Part shown: positions 25,246 to 37,154 of the stretch, in pieces
Numbering within the stretch: position 1 is the stretch's first letter
How the letters are laid out: each line of letters starts with the position of its first letter
From: Neurospora crassa OR74A
Lineage: Eukaryota > Ascomycota > Sordariomycetes > Sordariales > Sordariaceae
NCBI RefSeq assembly: GCF_000182925.2
Contig: NC_026501.1
Location: 4,071,917 to 4,135,916 of the forward strand
Direction of reading: 5' to 3'
Length of the DNA: 64,000 bases
Made by a program: the position numbers and the translations under genes
The notes under the pieces: model-generated
What the model was told of the DNA's origin: nothing
The model's database searches: none
What the model saw: only the letters and a program-made list of their open reading frames with translations

Positions 25246-27169
25246 GGTCAACCTGACACTGAACTGCAGCGACTGGGAATGGGAGCCCTGAGCTTGCTTG
25301 GGCTGAGTCAGTCGGCGTGACAGCGATCCAAGCCCGCCAAGAGCATCCAAGCCAGAGTTAGTGGGCTAGTGGGTACCTCTACCGTAGCGAAGCGCCCTGA
25401 TGTCCTTTACAACAAGAATGGGGCGGTGCGGAAATAACGTGCTGATCTAATCAGACACCTAGTCTCATTCACTCAGCCTGCTTACTTCTGCCGAAGGCAG
25501 TCTGAGCCTAACTTGGAGAAAAGTGGGGATTGTGCGCAACCACCGTAACTAGGTACTTTTTCCTTTTATCCTCTTACCTTTTCTTTAATAAAAACCTTCC
25601 AAACTAATGATTTGTATTACTTATAGATACCATGAGAATCGTCTCAATGAGACGATCCTTATAGTATTCTTAGTTTTCTTATACGATAAAAACTAGTCAA
25701 GATGCAACTAAAAACGTCCTACTTTTTTTCATTTTCTATAGAAATTATCACCTTTTTGGTTGCATCTCAGCCATCTTTCATCGTATAGAAAAACAAAGAG
25801 TACTATGAGGATCGTCTCATCAAGGCCATGCTAATGATATGTTTTTTTTGGTTTGTACTGCTATATATAAGGGTTGATATTAAAGGAAAGGTATAGGAAA
25901 AAAGCTAATGCACACTTCCAATTCACCCCTTTGAGGTTATTTCTCTAAAAAAGAATTATCGGATAAAAAAAAGAAAAATACCATTAGAATTATCTCTTCA
26001 AGGCTATCCTCATCGTTATTTTAATTTTTCTATATCTTTATTATTGGATGTATAAAAATTGAGTGAATTTGAGAATTTTGGGAAATTCTATGTATATTGG
26101 GTACTTTCGTTCAAGCTGGGTACAAACGTGATCCTAATGTTACACTATTTAGGCCTGTGGGTCCAAAACGACCGCGCTACGGCGTGGTGGGGAAGTGGAT
26201 GGAGGCTAACTAAGGTTGAACGTTTGTTATTAGAGATTACAGACACCTAGCTCTAGCAACATCTATTATTTATAGTAGATAATTAATACTATGTTATGTT
26301 TATCTGAATAGTATAATATTAGTAAAAGGTTTTTCAACTGAGTTCTTCTTACATATAACACTATTAGCTAAGTTTCTACAAGTAAAAAAAATTGTTCTAA
26401 TAATATACTTAACATATTATACAGTCAAAATAAGGAAGGTGCTAGACATTTTCGCTCACTTTATTATTTTCTATTATTATTACCTACTTAAATAGTATAC
26501 CTTTATATAATTAGATAAAAGAGGGTAAAAGAAGAAGAGCAATATTATTAAGCTAGTGTCCAGATTATAAGTTTTAATTCTTAAAACTAAGTTCATTATA
26601 AGTTATAGTAGTATACAGGATATAGTCTTAAAAGAAACCTTCTAACACTACCTAGTAGATCTATATTTTAAGTAAACTTTTCCTTTTTTATAAAACTTCA
26701 ATCAAGCAATACTACCAGTATCCATATTAACCGTGCTGCCTGTTATATATTTTTCCTTATATATATTAATACTGAGTGTTACTCCGGGGCGCGGGGTGGG
26801 TCTTGGAGGTCAAGTGGGTCTGAATTTGAGACTAGTGAAGCGCATTGGCGCCGCGGGGCACGCCTGAAGAACCACGAGGGGCAAGGCCGAACTCGCTGAC
26901 GTTTTTCAGACCATGGATGATGGATGATATCGGGGAAAACCAGTATCGGCGGTGCCAGGACAACTAAACTCGCCGCCAACTCGGTACCATATCCAACAAG
27001 CGATCCACATTAGGCCTCGGGGAACCTTCAGTTTCGTTTTGACCTCGTAACGAAATCCATTTCTTTTGTTCATCGTCCTCTACACACTTGGATCACGGGC
27101 GCGACATCGATACCCGTTCAAAACTCGCTCGGCCAAGCCATCATCAACCCGAACCGCGCGACCAGCATT
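25246..27169. other. Intergenic region with an AT-rich, repeat-bearing block
   Basis: Positions 25246-25550 are of normal composition. Positions 25560-26770 are AT-rich, with a palindromic repeat (25646-25841) and a further unit of the boundary repeat family (about 25920-26020). From about 26780 composition returns to normal and leads into the glutaredoxin gene. Small open frames at 26059-26250 (+) and 26779-26979 (-) have no recognisable features and I do not call them genes. Confidence 0.5.
25646..25841. repeat. Imperfect inverted repeat (palindromic element)
   Basis: The arm at 25646-25716 (ATGAGACGATCC ... GATGCAACTAAAAACG) is complementary, with mismatches, to the arm at 25751-25827 (CCTTTTTGGTTGCATC ... 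ATCGTCTCATCAAGG). The spacer is about 35 bp. The outer end of the left arm also forms its own short palindrome (TCGTCTCA / TGAGACGA). The arms share motifs with the boundary repeat family. It may be a MITE or foldback element. Confidence 0.6.
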
Positions 27170-28026
27170 ATGTCGACCATCAAGGACATTACCAGTATCG
27201 AGGCTTGGAACAATCATGTGTCGTCATTGCCGGCGTCCACCCTCCTGATCGTCTCCTTCCACGCGCCCTGGGCTGCGCCCTGCGCCCAGATGGCGACAGT
27301 GCTCAAGACATTGGCGAGCGAATATCCCGTTACTGAACCGCTTTCCACGTCCTGGGTCTCGATCGACGCCGAAGAACTGTCGGAAATCAGCGAAACGTAC
27401 AACGTGACGGCCGTTCCCTTTCTCGTGCTCGCCCGGAATAACCAGGTTTTGGAGACGGTTAGCGGAAGCAGTGCCGTCAAGGTTCGAAACGCGATTGAGA
27501 CCCACGCCAAAAAATCGGCCCAGTTCGGCACTGAAGCTAGTGAGAAGACACCGGCGATCGCAAATGGCGCCGCAACTGCTGAGGGCCAGGCCGGCGACGT
27601 TGTACCTCAGGACCCCAAGAAGCAAAAGGAGGAGTTGTTCAGACGTCTGGGTGACCTGGTCAAGGCCGCCCCGGTCATGCTGTTCATGAAGGGTACTCCC
27701 AGTGAGCCCAAGTGCGGCTTCTCGCGACAGCTGGTTGCTATTCTCCGAGAAAATGCCGTTAAATACGGTTTCTTTAACATTCTAGCGGACGACGAAGTAC
27801 GACAGGGCCTTAAGGAGTTTGCTGATTGGCCTACTTATCCACAACTTTGGGTCGACGGTGAGCTAGTGGGGGGACTCGATATCGTACGTGAAGCCTATTC
27901 TATGTCATCCTACTGACAGCGGACTGACTAAGAATGCAGGTCAAGGAGGAGTTGGCGAACGACGCCGACTTCTTCAAACCATATAGTGTCAAGGCGAACG
28001 GCGATGCGTCCGCCGGGCAATCATAG
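27170..28026 (+). CDS. GRX4: Monothiol CGFS glutaredoxin, Grx3/Grx4 (PICOT) type
   Basis: The 266-residue protein has two exons, 27170-27883 and 27940-28026; the 56-bp intron has a CTGAC branch site. Residues 1-110 form a thioredoxin-like domain with WAAPC (34-38) in place of WCGPC and a cis-Pro in AVPF (about 83). A polar linker follows. The C-terminal glutaredoxin domain carries the monothiol CGFS motif at 182-185. Family members bind a [2Fe-2S] cluster with glutathione in the cytosol and nucleus and signal iron status to iron-responsive regulators; in Aspergillus the equivalent works with HapX/SreA-type factors. The length and the single glutaredoxin domain fit fungal Grx4. The start is the first ATG in frame with the domain. 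Confidence 0.93.
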
Positions 28027-29320
28027 GTTTCAGCACGCACCGAACCTTCCTTGGTCGGAACGGGAACCGCTGTATATATGCTCTTGAGCGACTGTCAGTC
28101 TTGAAAATGGAGGCAAATAGGCAGATCACGTTCTTGTCGAGTGTCCCCTATATCACATCTGACTTGGCTTTGATCAGTCTCCTTGGTACCTGCGGCTCAA
28201 GATGATGCAGTGGAATCATGGCGATAAATAGATGGTCGCAACACTAATTGCATGAGACAGCCTAAAACTACAAGACTCACAGGCTGAAGACGTATCAGGC
28301 GCACTGCTAAGATAAGAGACAGTACTCATGACACTAAGCCGCTAAGCGACAGTCATGGCTTGTCAACGGCCAACTGAGTGCTAGGCGTACAATGACGGCG
28401 CACGTTTAACGCGCAAGGTATTGCGCTTATCGACGGGTCGAGTAATGCAACACATTTTCTCCTGGCTGTACTCCTGGGTGGTCGCAATTGCAGGAAAAAC
28501 TGCCCACTGGCCATGGGTACTCTTTTTTTGTGTGGGCGTTGATTCGCTGGGAAAATGGTATTTAAGTACTAGATACCAGTAACCTTTTTGGTGATGCAAT
28601 TTTTGACTGTGTGTGGTGAAGACCGAAATGCCAAGCTTTTCTCAAGGCATGGTGGCCCGAACATGCTGTTGAGATTTAAGCGTACCACGTACAGAGCAGC
28701 ACCTACACAATGGATGAAGACAGGATGAAGCGCTAACGAGTATACGGGGGGTAAGAGAAAAGCACAGTTTCACATTGATACTGCCGTAGGGGTGTGTCGT
28801 ACCCAACACGTTCAGTCTTCTGTTGCGGCATGATTGCTTACAGGTCGACGGAGAGTGTTCTCGACGTGAGGCCCGTCATTTTGCTTACTCGACAACCACT
28901 ACTACCTTACCAACCAACCTAGCTTTCATTTGGCTTATGACCCTGCCTCCTCCTCTCCCCGTCCTCCATTCAAAGATAAGTGCTCACTTGTTTGCATTCG
29001 AGGCTGTGAAGGCATGCCTGCACCTTCCGGGCAGCATTTTCAGGACTGGTATGTGCCTATGAGACCCTGTTTTAGCACGGTAAGCTCCTGCAAATATGAT
29101 GATGAAGCTGTGACCAAATTCAGGCAGCTGCCCATAACGTTCGCTCAGCTTGTTCTCTTTCGAAAAGCCAACTTGAACACAATCAACACCACTCAGCCTG
29201 CTTTCCACTGGGGACTTCTATGTGATTGCCAGCTCAACGCAGCCCCTTACATACTTGCCCTTGTACCACGACCTTTCAGCGCCAGAATCTTTTTACTCAT
29301 CTAATCCAGCGCGGCAGAGC
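28027..29320. other. Intergenic region
   Basis: About 1.3 kb lies between the glutaredoxin and the transcription-factor gene, both on the plus strand. I see no convincing gene, RNA gene or repeat. It should hold the terminator of the first and the promoter and 5' UTR of the second. Short open frames (for example 28930-29304) lack codon or domain support. Confidence 0.5.
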
Positions 29321-32189
29321 ATGACGCCCACACCACCGTCGACCACCTCTTCCGGCGGCCGTTCCCCCCAGGAGCAGTTTCGTGTTGTCCGAAAGCGAAA
29401 CAGAGTACCGCTCAGTTGTTATCCTTGCCGGTCAAGAAAGTGAGCCACTCCATCCACCCGTGGACAGCCGCCTCGCTCGGGTTATCCCTCGACTAACATA
29501 ACCTAATATAGGCTGTAAGCATTATGACCAATAACATCCTGAACGGCCTTCGGCGCAAGATCGTCGTTAATGATGCCTAGTTGCTAAAACCAGAAATTAT
29601 AGAAAGTGTGACAGAAATCACCCGTGCGGAAACTGCACTAAACGAGGAGGGACAGATGCCTCTTCGTGTTTCTATGCCACGCCGCCGGCCCGGAAAAAAA
29701 GTCAATGCCAACCAGGTGCCTCTCCCGACGACATGCAGAACCGTATTGACAGGCTGGAAGGCTTGGTCTTGTCACTTGTGCATGGCGGTGCTAATATTGA
29801 TCTTCCTCCGGCCGCTACTGCTACAAATGCTGCGGCTTCTGCTGGTGGACATGCTAAAGGACAAGGTGCTAGCTCGACGACGACGACTAGCAGCTCTTCG
29901 GCCTTCCTACACCTCGACGACGATGATGGCCCTATGCAAGATGGCGAGGGAGAAAGTGACATCGACGATGGACTGGCAACCTCACTCGGCGTTCTGAAGG
30001 TGGATCCCGATAGGGGAAAGTCCATGTATGTCGGACAAGGCCACTGGCACACCGTTTTGGCGGACATCGCCGAGGTCAAGAACTACTTTGCACTTCACAA
30101 GAAGGACCTGGAGAAGAGCTATGAAAAAGTGATGCTCAGCAAGCCGCCTACAGCTTGTGAAGGCCTCACGTTTCTTTTCGAGTCAACACCTGCTGCCGAA
30201 ATCGAGCTGAGGGCCGAGTTGCCTTCCAAGTCAACAGTCCTGACCCTTTGTGGAAGGTACTTCAACTCAATGGATAATGCTGTTAATATCATTCATCCAC
30301 CCACCTTCCACCAGCAGCTTCGCAATCACTGGCTGGACCCGTCTCGGACACCAATCATGTGGTTAGGCCTACTTTATTCAGTCATGTGCCTGGCCATGTT
30401 GAGTTACCACAAGGTTGGTGACGAGCCGCCCGAATGGAAGGGCCGCACACTGGAAAAGGCAGCCGAGTACCGACTCCGAACAGTTCAGTGTCTCCGGGTA
30501 GGCGATTATACGAAGCCGACCGAGTATACCGTGGAGACTATGATTCTCTACCTCTTTGCCGAACATTCATCCCGGTGGGATGCCGATGTCGGCCTGTGGT
30601 TGATAATGTCTCAGGTCACGAGGGTTGCCTTCCGTATGGGCTATCACAGAGATGCGAAGTGGTTTCCTTCTCTCACTCCTTTCCAAGCTGTAAGGCCCTT
30701 TCTTTCAATGTTTCATTCACTTACAAAAGGACGGGTAAAGGCCGCTTGATAGAGAATTATCACATGAGTCGCTCAGCTGACACTTTTGGCTTGATTATCT
30801 AGGAAATGAGAAGAAGAACGTGGGCTTTAATCAGGATGTGCGACGTATTTTTTTCACACCAGCTCTATCTACCTACTATGATCTACGAACACGACTGCGA
30901 CACCGACCTTCCGCACAACCTGGCCGATGAGGATTTCCATCCAGACACCAAGGTGCTACCCCCACCGAAACCAGATACAGAGCCTACCAACATCAGCTAT
31001 ATGATTGCCAAGGTCAAGCTCGCACTGGAGCTGGGCAACATACTACAAGCAACAGGTCGTATCCGAAATCCGGTCCATTATGATGAAGTTCTTCGCTTTG
31101 ACGCAAAACTGCGTGAGATCAAGGCGAATCTACCTCCGCACCTACGGTTCCAACCCCTCTCGGGCTGTCATGATCCGTTAACGCTGATCATTGCGCGGTT
31201 CAATATCGATATTCTCTTCCAGAAAATCATTTGTCTTCTTCACAGAAGGTACATGTCGAAGGCGACACAAAACATCAAATATAACAGCTCTCGGCTTAGG
31301 GCAATCTCATCTTCCCTTGAGTCTTTGGGTCATCTGGCAACGCTCCACCGTGAATCACAACCCAGAGGTCGATTTCGCTCCATCAAGTGGTACGTGACTT
31401 CTATCGCAACCAAGGACTTCCTCCTTCCCGCTATGCTGATTGTGTTGGATCTGCACTATGACAACACGTTACGCCGAACAAAGACGGCACCAGCCAGTCC
31501 TCCTTGGACTTCGGAGCAACGTGCCGAGATGATCAAGAGCCTTGAAGTCACCCGAGACATTTGGAAGGGATTGGCAGATGAGTCTATGGACGCCCTCAAG
31601 GCGTTCAATGTCCTAGAGATTATGCTGGACAAGATCAATGGCACACAGTCCTCTCAACACTCTGGCAGCGCGATCGAAATTCCTACAACGGCAACAGCGA
31701 CCGAGTTCTCAGACCCAGTACAAGAGATGCGGTCAGAGCACTCGGCTGCCATAACGCTGGGTATGCTCTCAGGAAGTATAGATGCAAGCACAACCTCACC
31801 AACACATGCGGCACAAGGTCTTGATGGGCCCAATCATCCTTCACTGAACATGAACGTCAGTGCCGACCCAGCGACTTCTGGCACAGGTCCTTTGAGTATG
31901 GGCCCGACGCCAGATTACCTGGGCAACACGATGGCTGGAATCGGCGACACATCTCCGTTCGCCTCACTGTTTGGTGACGGCGTAGGGAACAGTACACTGG
32001 ACTTTACCACGAACTTTGACTGGGTAAGACCATCTACATTAGGGACATCGAGGATTTCACTTTTTGCTGACGATGGATTACAAATAGAATTCCTTCGAGA
32101 ACTACACTCAGACTGCGCATTGGGGAACTGATCAACCTTTTCAGTTTTTTTCCGGGACTGGGCCGGAACAGTCCTATTTTTCACAATAG
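29321..32189 (+). CDS. Zn2Cys6 transcription factor with fungal_trans domain
   Basis: The predicted exons are 29321-29439, 29512-29514 (a 3-nt micro-exon), 29603-30689, 30803-32023 and 32088-32189, giving 843 residues. The binuclear cluster is C33-x2-C36-x6-C43-x5-C49-x2-C52-x9-C62. It is complete only if the micro-exon GCT is included, which restores the residue between RK and KC. A likely dimerisation segment follows (MQNRIDRLEGLV). The middle-homology domain covers roughly residues 210-560 and includes the hallmark EMRRRTWALI at the exon 3/4 junction. The C-terminus is acidic/Ser/Pro-rich. The last intron (32024-32087) is my choice because it yields a longer aromatic tail; without it the frame stops at 32131. 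The target pathway is unknown. It lies 1.2 kb upstream of an amylase gene. Confidence 0.85.
29512..29514 (+). other. Predicted 3-nt micro-exon (GCT) in the Zn2Cys6 codons
   Basis: Intron 1 (29440-29511, GTGAGC, branch GACTAAC, acceptor ATATAG) and intron 2 (29515-29602, GTAAGC, acceptor TTATAG) leave only GCT between them. Splicing gives AA|GCT|A, which reads Lys-Leu, so the zinc cluster reads CRSRKLKCD with canonical six-residue spacing. Skipping the micro-exon gives one residue fewer. Retaining intron 2 gives an immediate stop. Confidence 0.7.
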
Positions 32190-32265
32190 TGGGGAGAGGC
32201 AAGGGCATGGTGATGGTTAGTTCGTAATTCGGTGCCCTTTTTTCTTTCTTTCTTTTCTTCTTTTT

Positions 32266-32305
<40 letters not shown>

Positions 32306-33419
32306 CTTTCTTTTCTCTCTCTTTTTCCCCTTCTTTTGGTGTTTTGTTTCGTGTCGTTCTGCGTTTGCCCAGCAACAAGACTTGTTATACAATGAGCCCT
32401 AGATTCCCACTCAACATGTGACCGAATGTCAAGTTGTTCTGGTTATTTGTATCGAGCTTACGCGTTCTTTCGACGGGAAATGCCGGGAGGGAGGCATGAA
32501 AAGGTCAAACTATTTCACTGACAAACCGACACTGAGCTGTGCCGCGTTGATTTTGCTTGAGAGAGCGGGGGAAAATGACTGTGGGACCCGGTATGAGTGA
32601 GGGATTGCCATGAGATAGACTGGCCGTATGACCACATGAACATAACAAAATGCAGAATGCCTCATCTCGTTCTCACTCGTAGCCAACTATAGCCATGAGG
32701 AGGGCCGAATATCGTATCGACTGGAAGTTATACTCGATACATATCAGATGGGAGGATGAGAAATGGCTACAAGCATAAGATTTGGTACATAATTGGCATT
32801 GAATTCCTTTCCGCGAATTACTAAACATCGCTACAGCCGGCCTGTTGTCGGCCGGATGGTCACTAACACTGTGGTATTCGGGCCTTCTGCCTCATTGGCC
32901 CCCCCACACGTACAATCCCGTCGCTATAGTCTGGCTCATAAAGAATCCGGGGTGTAGCGTCTGGGGTTACCGCGCTGAGCCAGAGATCCGTAGATCCAGT
33001 GGCATCTCCATCAGCACCGAATACTACCTCCGTCTTGTGTAGCAAGATAGATTGGGGACCTCACAGAAAGTGCCTCAAATTCCGTGGACAGTTCCAAGCT
33101 TCAAGATGAAGACCTTGAGAGACCTTTCTGATACACCCTCACGCAATTTGACGGCCCGAATTGAACCTGGTCGTGAAGCAGCGGGCATGAAATGTCCTGA
33201 AACCCGTGCTTCCTCATCATCCGAGGTTTACAGAACCCAAGCCCGTCATCTTGCTGGCCAGTAATGGCTGGTAAAGTATCATTTTCAAGTTCAAGATGGC
33301 CTATAAAGGTTCGGAGCGCCGCTCCGAGACAATGACGGTATGTCCTGCCCACTGGCAATCGGATAATATTGGCCATCGGTTCCTGATTCTCGACGCTTTA
33401 ACTTTTACCGTTCACCAAA
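32190..33419. other. Intergenic region with a T-rich tract
   Basis: Positions 32236-32336 are a pyrimidine-dominated tract with an uninterrupted run of about 35 T, just downstream of the transcription-factor stop. The rest has normal composition and no recognisable gene. It should include the amylase promoter. Confidence 0.6.
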
Positions 33420-36400
33420 ATGAGGCCCGAAAGACAACTAAGCGTTGTCCTCGGACTGCTACTCTCAGCGGCGGTCCAAGTGGGAGCTCTTACGTCTTCA
33501 GAATGGTAAGATTGTCTTCCGTCTCTTCACCCCTCGCCCGTACTAGACCTCCAGGGGTTTCGGGAACGGTACGGACCACACGAAATACATGAGAAAGTAC
33601 CCTGAACTGACTAGATATTCCTGTAGGCGCAAGCAGTCCATATATCAGGTCGTGACGGATCGTTTTGCTCGAAGCGATCTGTCAACCAGTGCGCCATGTG
33701 ACACATCCCAGCAGGTATACTGCGGCGGGTCATGGCAGGGACTGATCTCGAAGCTGGACTATATTCAGGGAATGGGATTCACTGCTGTCTGGATATCCCC
33801 AATCGTGAAGCAGATTGACGGAGTTACCAAAGATGGGTATGTTTGGCCGCCATGGAATGCAGAGACTACCTACCAAACGCTCGTTATGGACATTAACTGG
33901 ACAATTATCAAACTTAGGTCTTCTTATCATGGGTACTGGGCGTCAGATATTTGGTCCTTGAATCCTTCATTTGGCACCGCAGACAACCTCAAGGGGCTCT
34001 CCAAAGCGCTTCATGACCGCGGCATGGTAAGATTCCACTCTCCCTCGCCTGGCCAAGAAACACAGTCAAATGGTTGACATGTGACTGACCAAAGCACTGA
34101 CATGTTGATTAGTACCTCATGGTGGATGTTGTCACCAACCACATGGCGTATTTGGGCTGCCGTTCGTGCATCAACTACCAAGGTCTCAATCCCTTCTCTT
34201 CCGTAAGTGATACCAAATGTATAAAGACAAGGTAGAGGAGTTTCTGAAGACTATTTAGCAATCTTACTATCACTCTCCGTGCACCATCAACTACGATAAC
34301 CAAACCTCCATCGAAACGTGAGTGAATCGGTCCCATCCCCTGGCATGTAATTAGACCGTCAACAGGAGTTGGTACAAGGCAGACACTGACAAATGGAACT
34401 CAGATGCTGGCAAGGAAGTGATGTTGTCAGGTACGTCTGTCGTCGTCAAACAGCAACGTCAAGTGCTATGAAGTCATACATTCGGACTCTTGACTCCACG
34501 AGCAATGTCCCTTAGCCTGACTGACACCTCACATGTGCACACAGTTTACCGGACCTCAAAACCGAAACGTAGGTCAAGACTGTCCCAGGCTCCTATTCTG
34601 AAAGATGACTGATACGGCGAACGCAACAGCGACGACGTCCGTAAGATATGGCACGACTGGGTGTCCAAGATCGTGTCAACGTACAGTATGTATGTACACT
34701 GCTCCCCATTACTATCATATCAGTGATGAACAGGGCACTGTCTTCCTGTAGAGAACTAACCTAAACTGTTACAGCGATGGCCTTCGTATCGATAGTGTTA
34801 AGCACGTTGAAAAGTCCTTCTGGCCAGGATTCGAGTCCGCTGCCGGCGTGTTCGCCATTGGAGAGGTGTTCCAAGGAGACCCGGCGTATCTGGCACCGTA
34901 CCAGAGCTACATCAGCGGCGTCTTGGATTATGCAAGGTAATGGGTGAACTAAACCTGAGCCTTTTGCATGTCGGCTCTCGCTTACCAGGTCAACTTTCTA
35001 TGCAGCTATTATTGGATAGTAAATGCGTTCCAGTCAACAAGCGGCAACATCACTGCGCTGGCTAACGGTATGAACATACTTAAAGCTGCTGGTATGTCCA
35101 ATGTCCTGGCCGGTTTCAACCAATGATACTGACAATATGATGAAGCGATTGACCTCAGTCTCTACGGGTCGTTCCTCGAAAACCATGACCAGGCTCGCTT
35201 TGCGCACAAAACTAGTGATATGGTAAGTTTCTGCTCTCTTATACATGTTAGTCGATGTGGTTCCTCGCTGATCCAAGGACTTCCTCCACTGCAGGTCTTA
35301 GCAAAGAACGTGTGTTGCCCCTTCCCTCCAGGGATGTTTGTCCTTCGTAGCACCTGTTGCTTCATCTCGGGAACACTTCCGTACTCAACGTACAGCAACT
35401 GACATCTGCAATAGGCAATTGCCTTTACGATGCTCAAGGACGGTCTGTACATGCCATTGCTAAATGTATAACCTGTGGTATCTGCTCGAATTTGGGCTGA
35501 TCACCTTCATCTCCTATAGGCATCCCGATCATTTATCAGGGACAGGAACAGCATTATGCGGGCAGTGATACTCCCTACAACCGAGAGGCCCTCTGGCTTT
35601 CCGGCTTTTCAACTAACTCAGAGTTGTACACGTGGATTAAACGGCTGAATCAGCTTCGTACCCATGCTATCAAAAAAGACGACGGCTACCTGACATACCG
35701 TGCATGGCCCATCTACTCCGATAGCCACACTATTGCCATGCGCAAAGGTTCATCCAACAAACAAGTTGTGGGCGTCTTCACCAATGTCGGAGCGTCGTCC
35801 TCCACCGCCGTCACTCTGTCTTCGTTGGCGTCAGGATTCAGTGCAGATGAACCTGTCACCGACGTCGTGAGTTGCGATAGCTTCATCACCGACTCTGGAG
35901 GCAGCATAACCATCACACTTTTTGGGGGGCTCCCAAGGATCTTATACTCCACAACGCTTCTCAACGGCAGCGATATTTGTTCCTCACGGTCAGCTCCCAC
36001 TTCGACCACCAGCACAAATTCCGGAGTTCCTACATCGATTTCGTCGGCGGGTAAGTTTCATATCCGTAGGATGTTTTGCAACCGAATATAACCACAACCA
36101 TGCGCAGGAGGACTGACGAGAACCGACCATCATCACCTCTGATATAGCATCGACATCTTGCACTGCCACTGCAGTACCCATCACCTTCGAAGCGCTGGTT
36201 AGCACGTCCTATGGTGAGACAGTTAAGCTGTAGGTCCTAACAACATCCTCGCCGCCCGCAACGTACAAAGTCACTTAACCGATGCTTGATCGGCCGTATA
36301 ACAGCTAATTCGAGAATACAACAACGTATAGATTGGGCAACACGACTACCCTCGGTAGCTGGAACACCGCCAACGCTGTGACGCTAAGCGCGTCAAAGTA

Positions 36401-36575
36401 CACCAGCAGCAACCCGCTGTGGTACGTATCCTTCGACCTTGCGCCGGGAAATGTCATACTATACAAATTTATCAAGGTAAACAGTTCAGGGACTGTTTCT
36501 TGGGAGAGTGATCCCAATCACAAATATACGGTGCCTTGCGCAGCCGCCACGGTATCTTCAACTTGGAGGAAATGA
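33420..36575 (+). CDS. Secreted alpha-amylase, GH13 with C-terminal CBM20 starch-binding domain
   Basis: Sixteen exons are predicted: 33420-33505, 33627-33836, 33918-34026, 34113-34202, 34259-34317, 34366-34422, 34545-34568, 34630-34689, 34775-34936, 35006-35091, 35146-35222, 35295-35309, 35415-35442, 35520-36050, 36148-36229 and 36332-36575 (about 639 residues). The N-terminus is a signal peptide ([15 protein letters not shown]). Catalytic GH13 landmarks are visible: VVTNHM, DGLRID (nucleophile Asp), IGEV (acid/base Glu) and ENHDQARF (third Asp). A Ser/Thr-rich linker leads to CBM20 with [11 protein letters not shown] and a WY motif. It hydrolyses alpha-1,4 bonds of starch outside the cell. 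The donor at 34423 (GTTGTC) is weak; the stronger GTACGT at 34431 breaks the frame. A Cys usually present before this junction appears as Ser. Confidence 0.9.
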
Positions 36576-37154
36576 CATAATAATTTTGGTGAGGCCGGCG
36601 GAGTGAGATTGATAACTGTCATTCGCGGTAGGTATCAAACAGTTTAGTAAAAATGGGAAAGGGGGGCATGGGCAGCTGAGGAAGTCTCAGTATAAAAATA
36701 CTTTGCCAGGGCCATGATTGCAAAAGAAGAAGCCGTTCGATTACAGTACCTATTTCTATATTGACCTGTTCTTTTACTGGTAAACTCATAGCTCTTCCTG
36801 CCATCTGCACTTTCATCTACACTTCCAATTGCACATTCATCTGTACATTCATAAGTTTCTTACGCCTTTAACGTCGTTCGATTCTAGTCATACCTTTATT
36901 CACATTTTTACACCTTGATTCTTCAGCAAAGAATTCGTTCCATCTTTCAGTTACGGTACAACGCATTATCTAGCATCTACACAGGCCACAACCCGAAGCC
37001 AGAACCAGCCTTTCATTGCCCGGGGAAGCGAAGGCAGCTTTGCTGCTTCCCGAACACCAGATGTAACATATAAGGAACAGAATAAGACACCGCTTGCCCC
37101 AGACTACCGTTCATGCTCATTTATGAGCCCCATATCGCTGTCTCTAGCCTCGAC
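36576..37154. other. Intergenic region between convergent genes
   Basis: This is the shared 3' flank of the amylase (+) and the small secreted protein (-). No gene or repeat is seen. Confidence 0.5.

Noticed and set aside
27224-27625. 133-codon minus-strand frame
   Set aside because: It is a shadow of the glutaredoxin coding strand with no independent support.
33589-34077. 162-codon frame as an amylase exon
   Set aside because: It reads through the 81-nt intron (33837-33917) and past the donor at 34027; the family alignment requires both introns.
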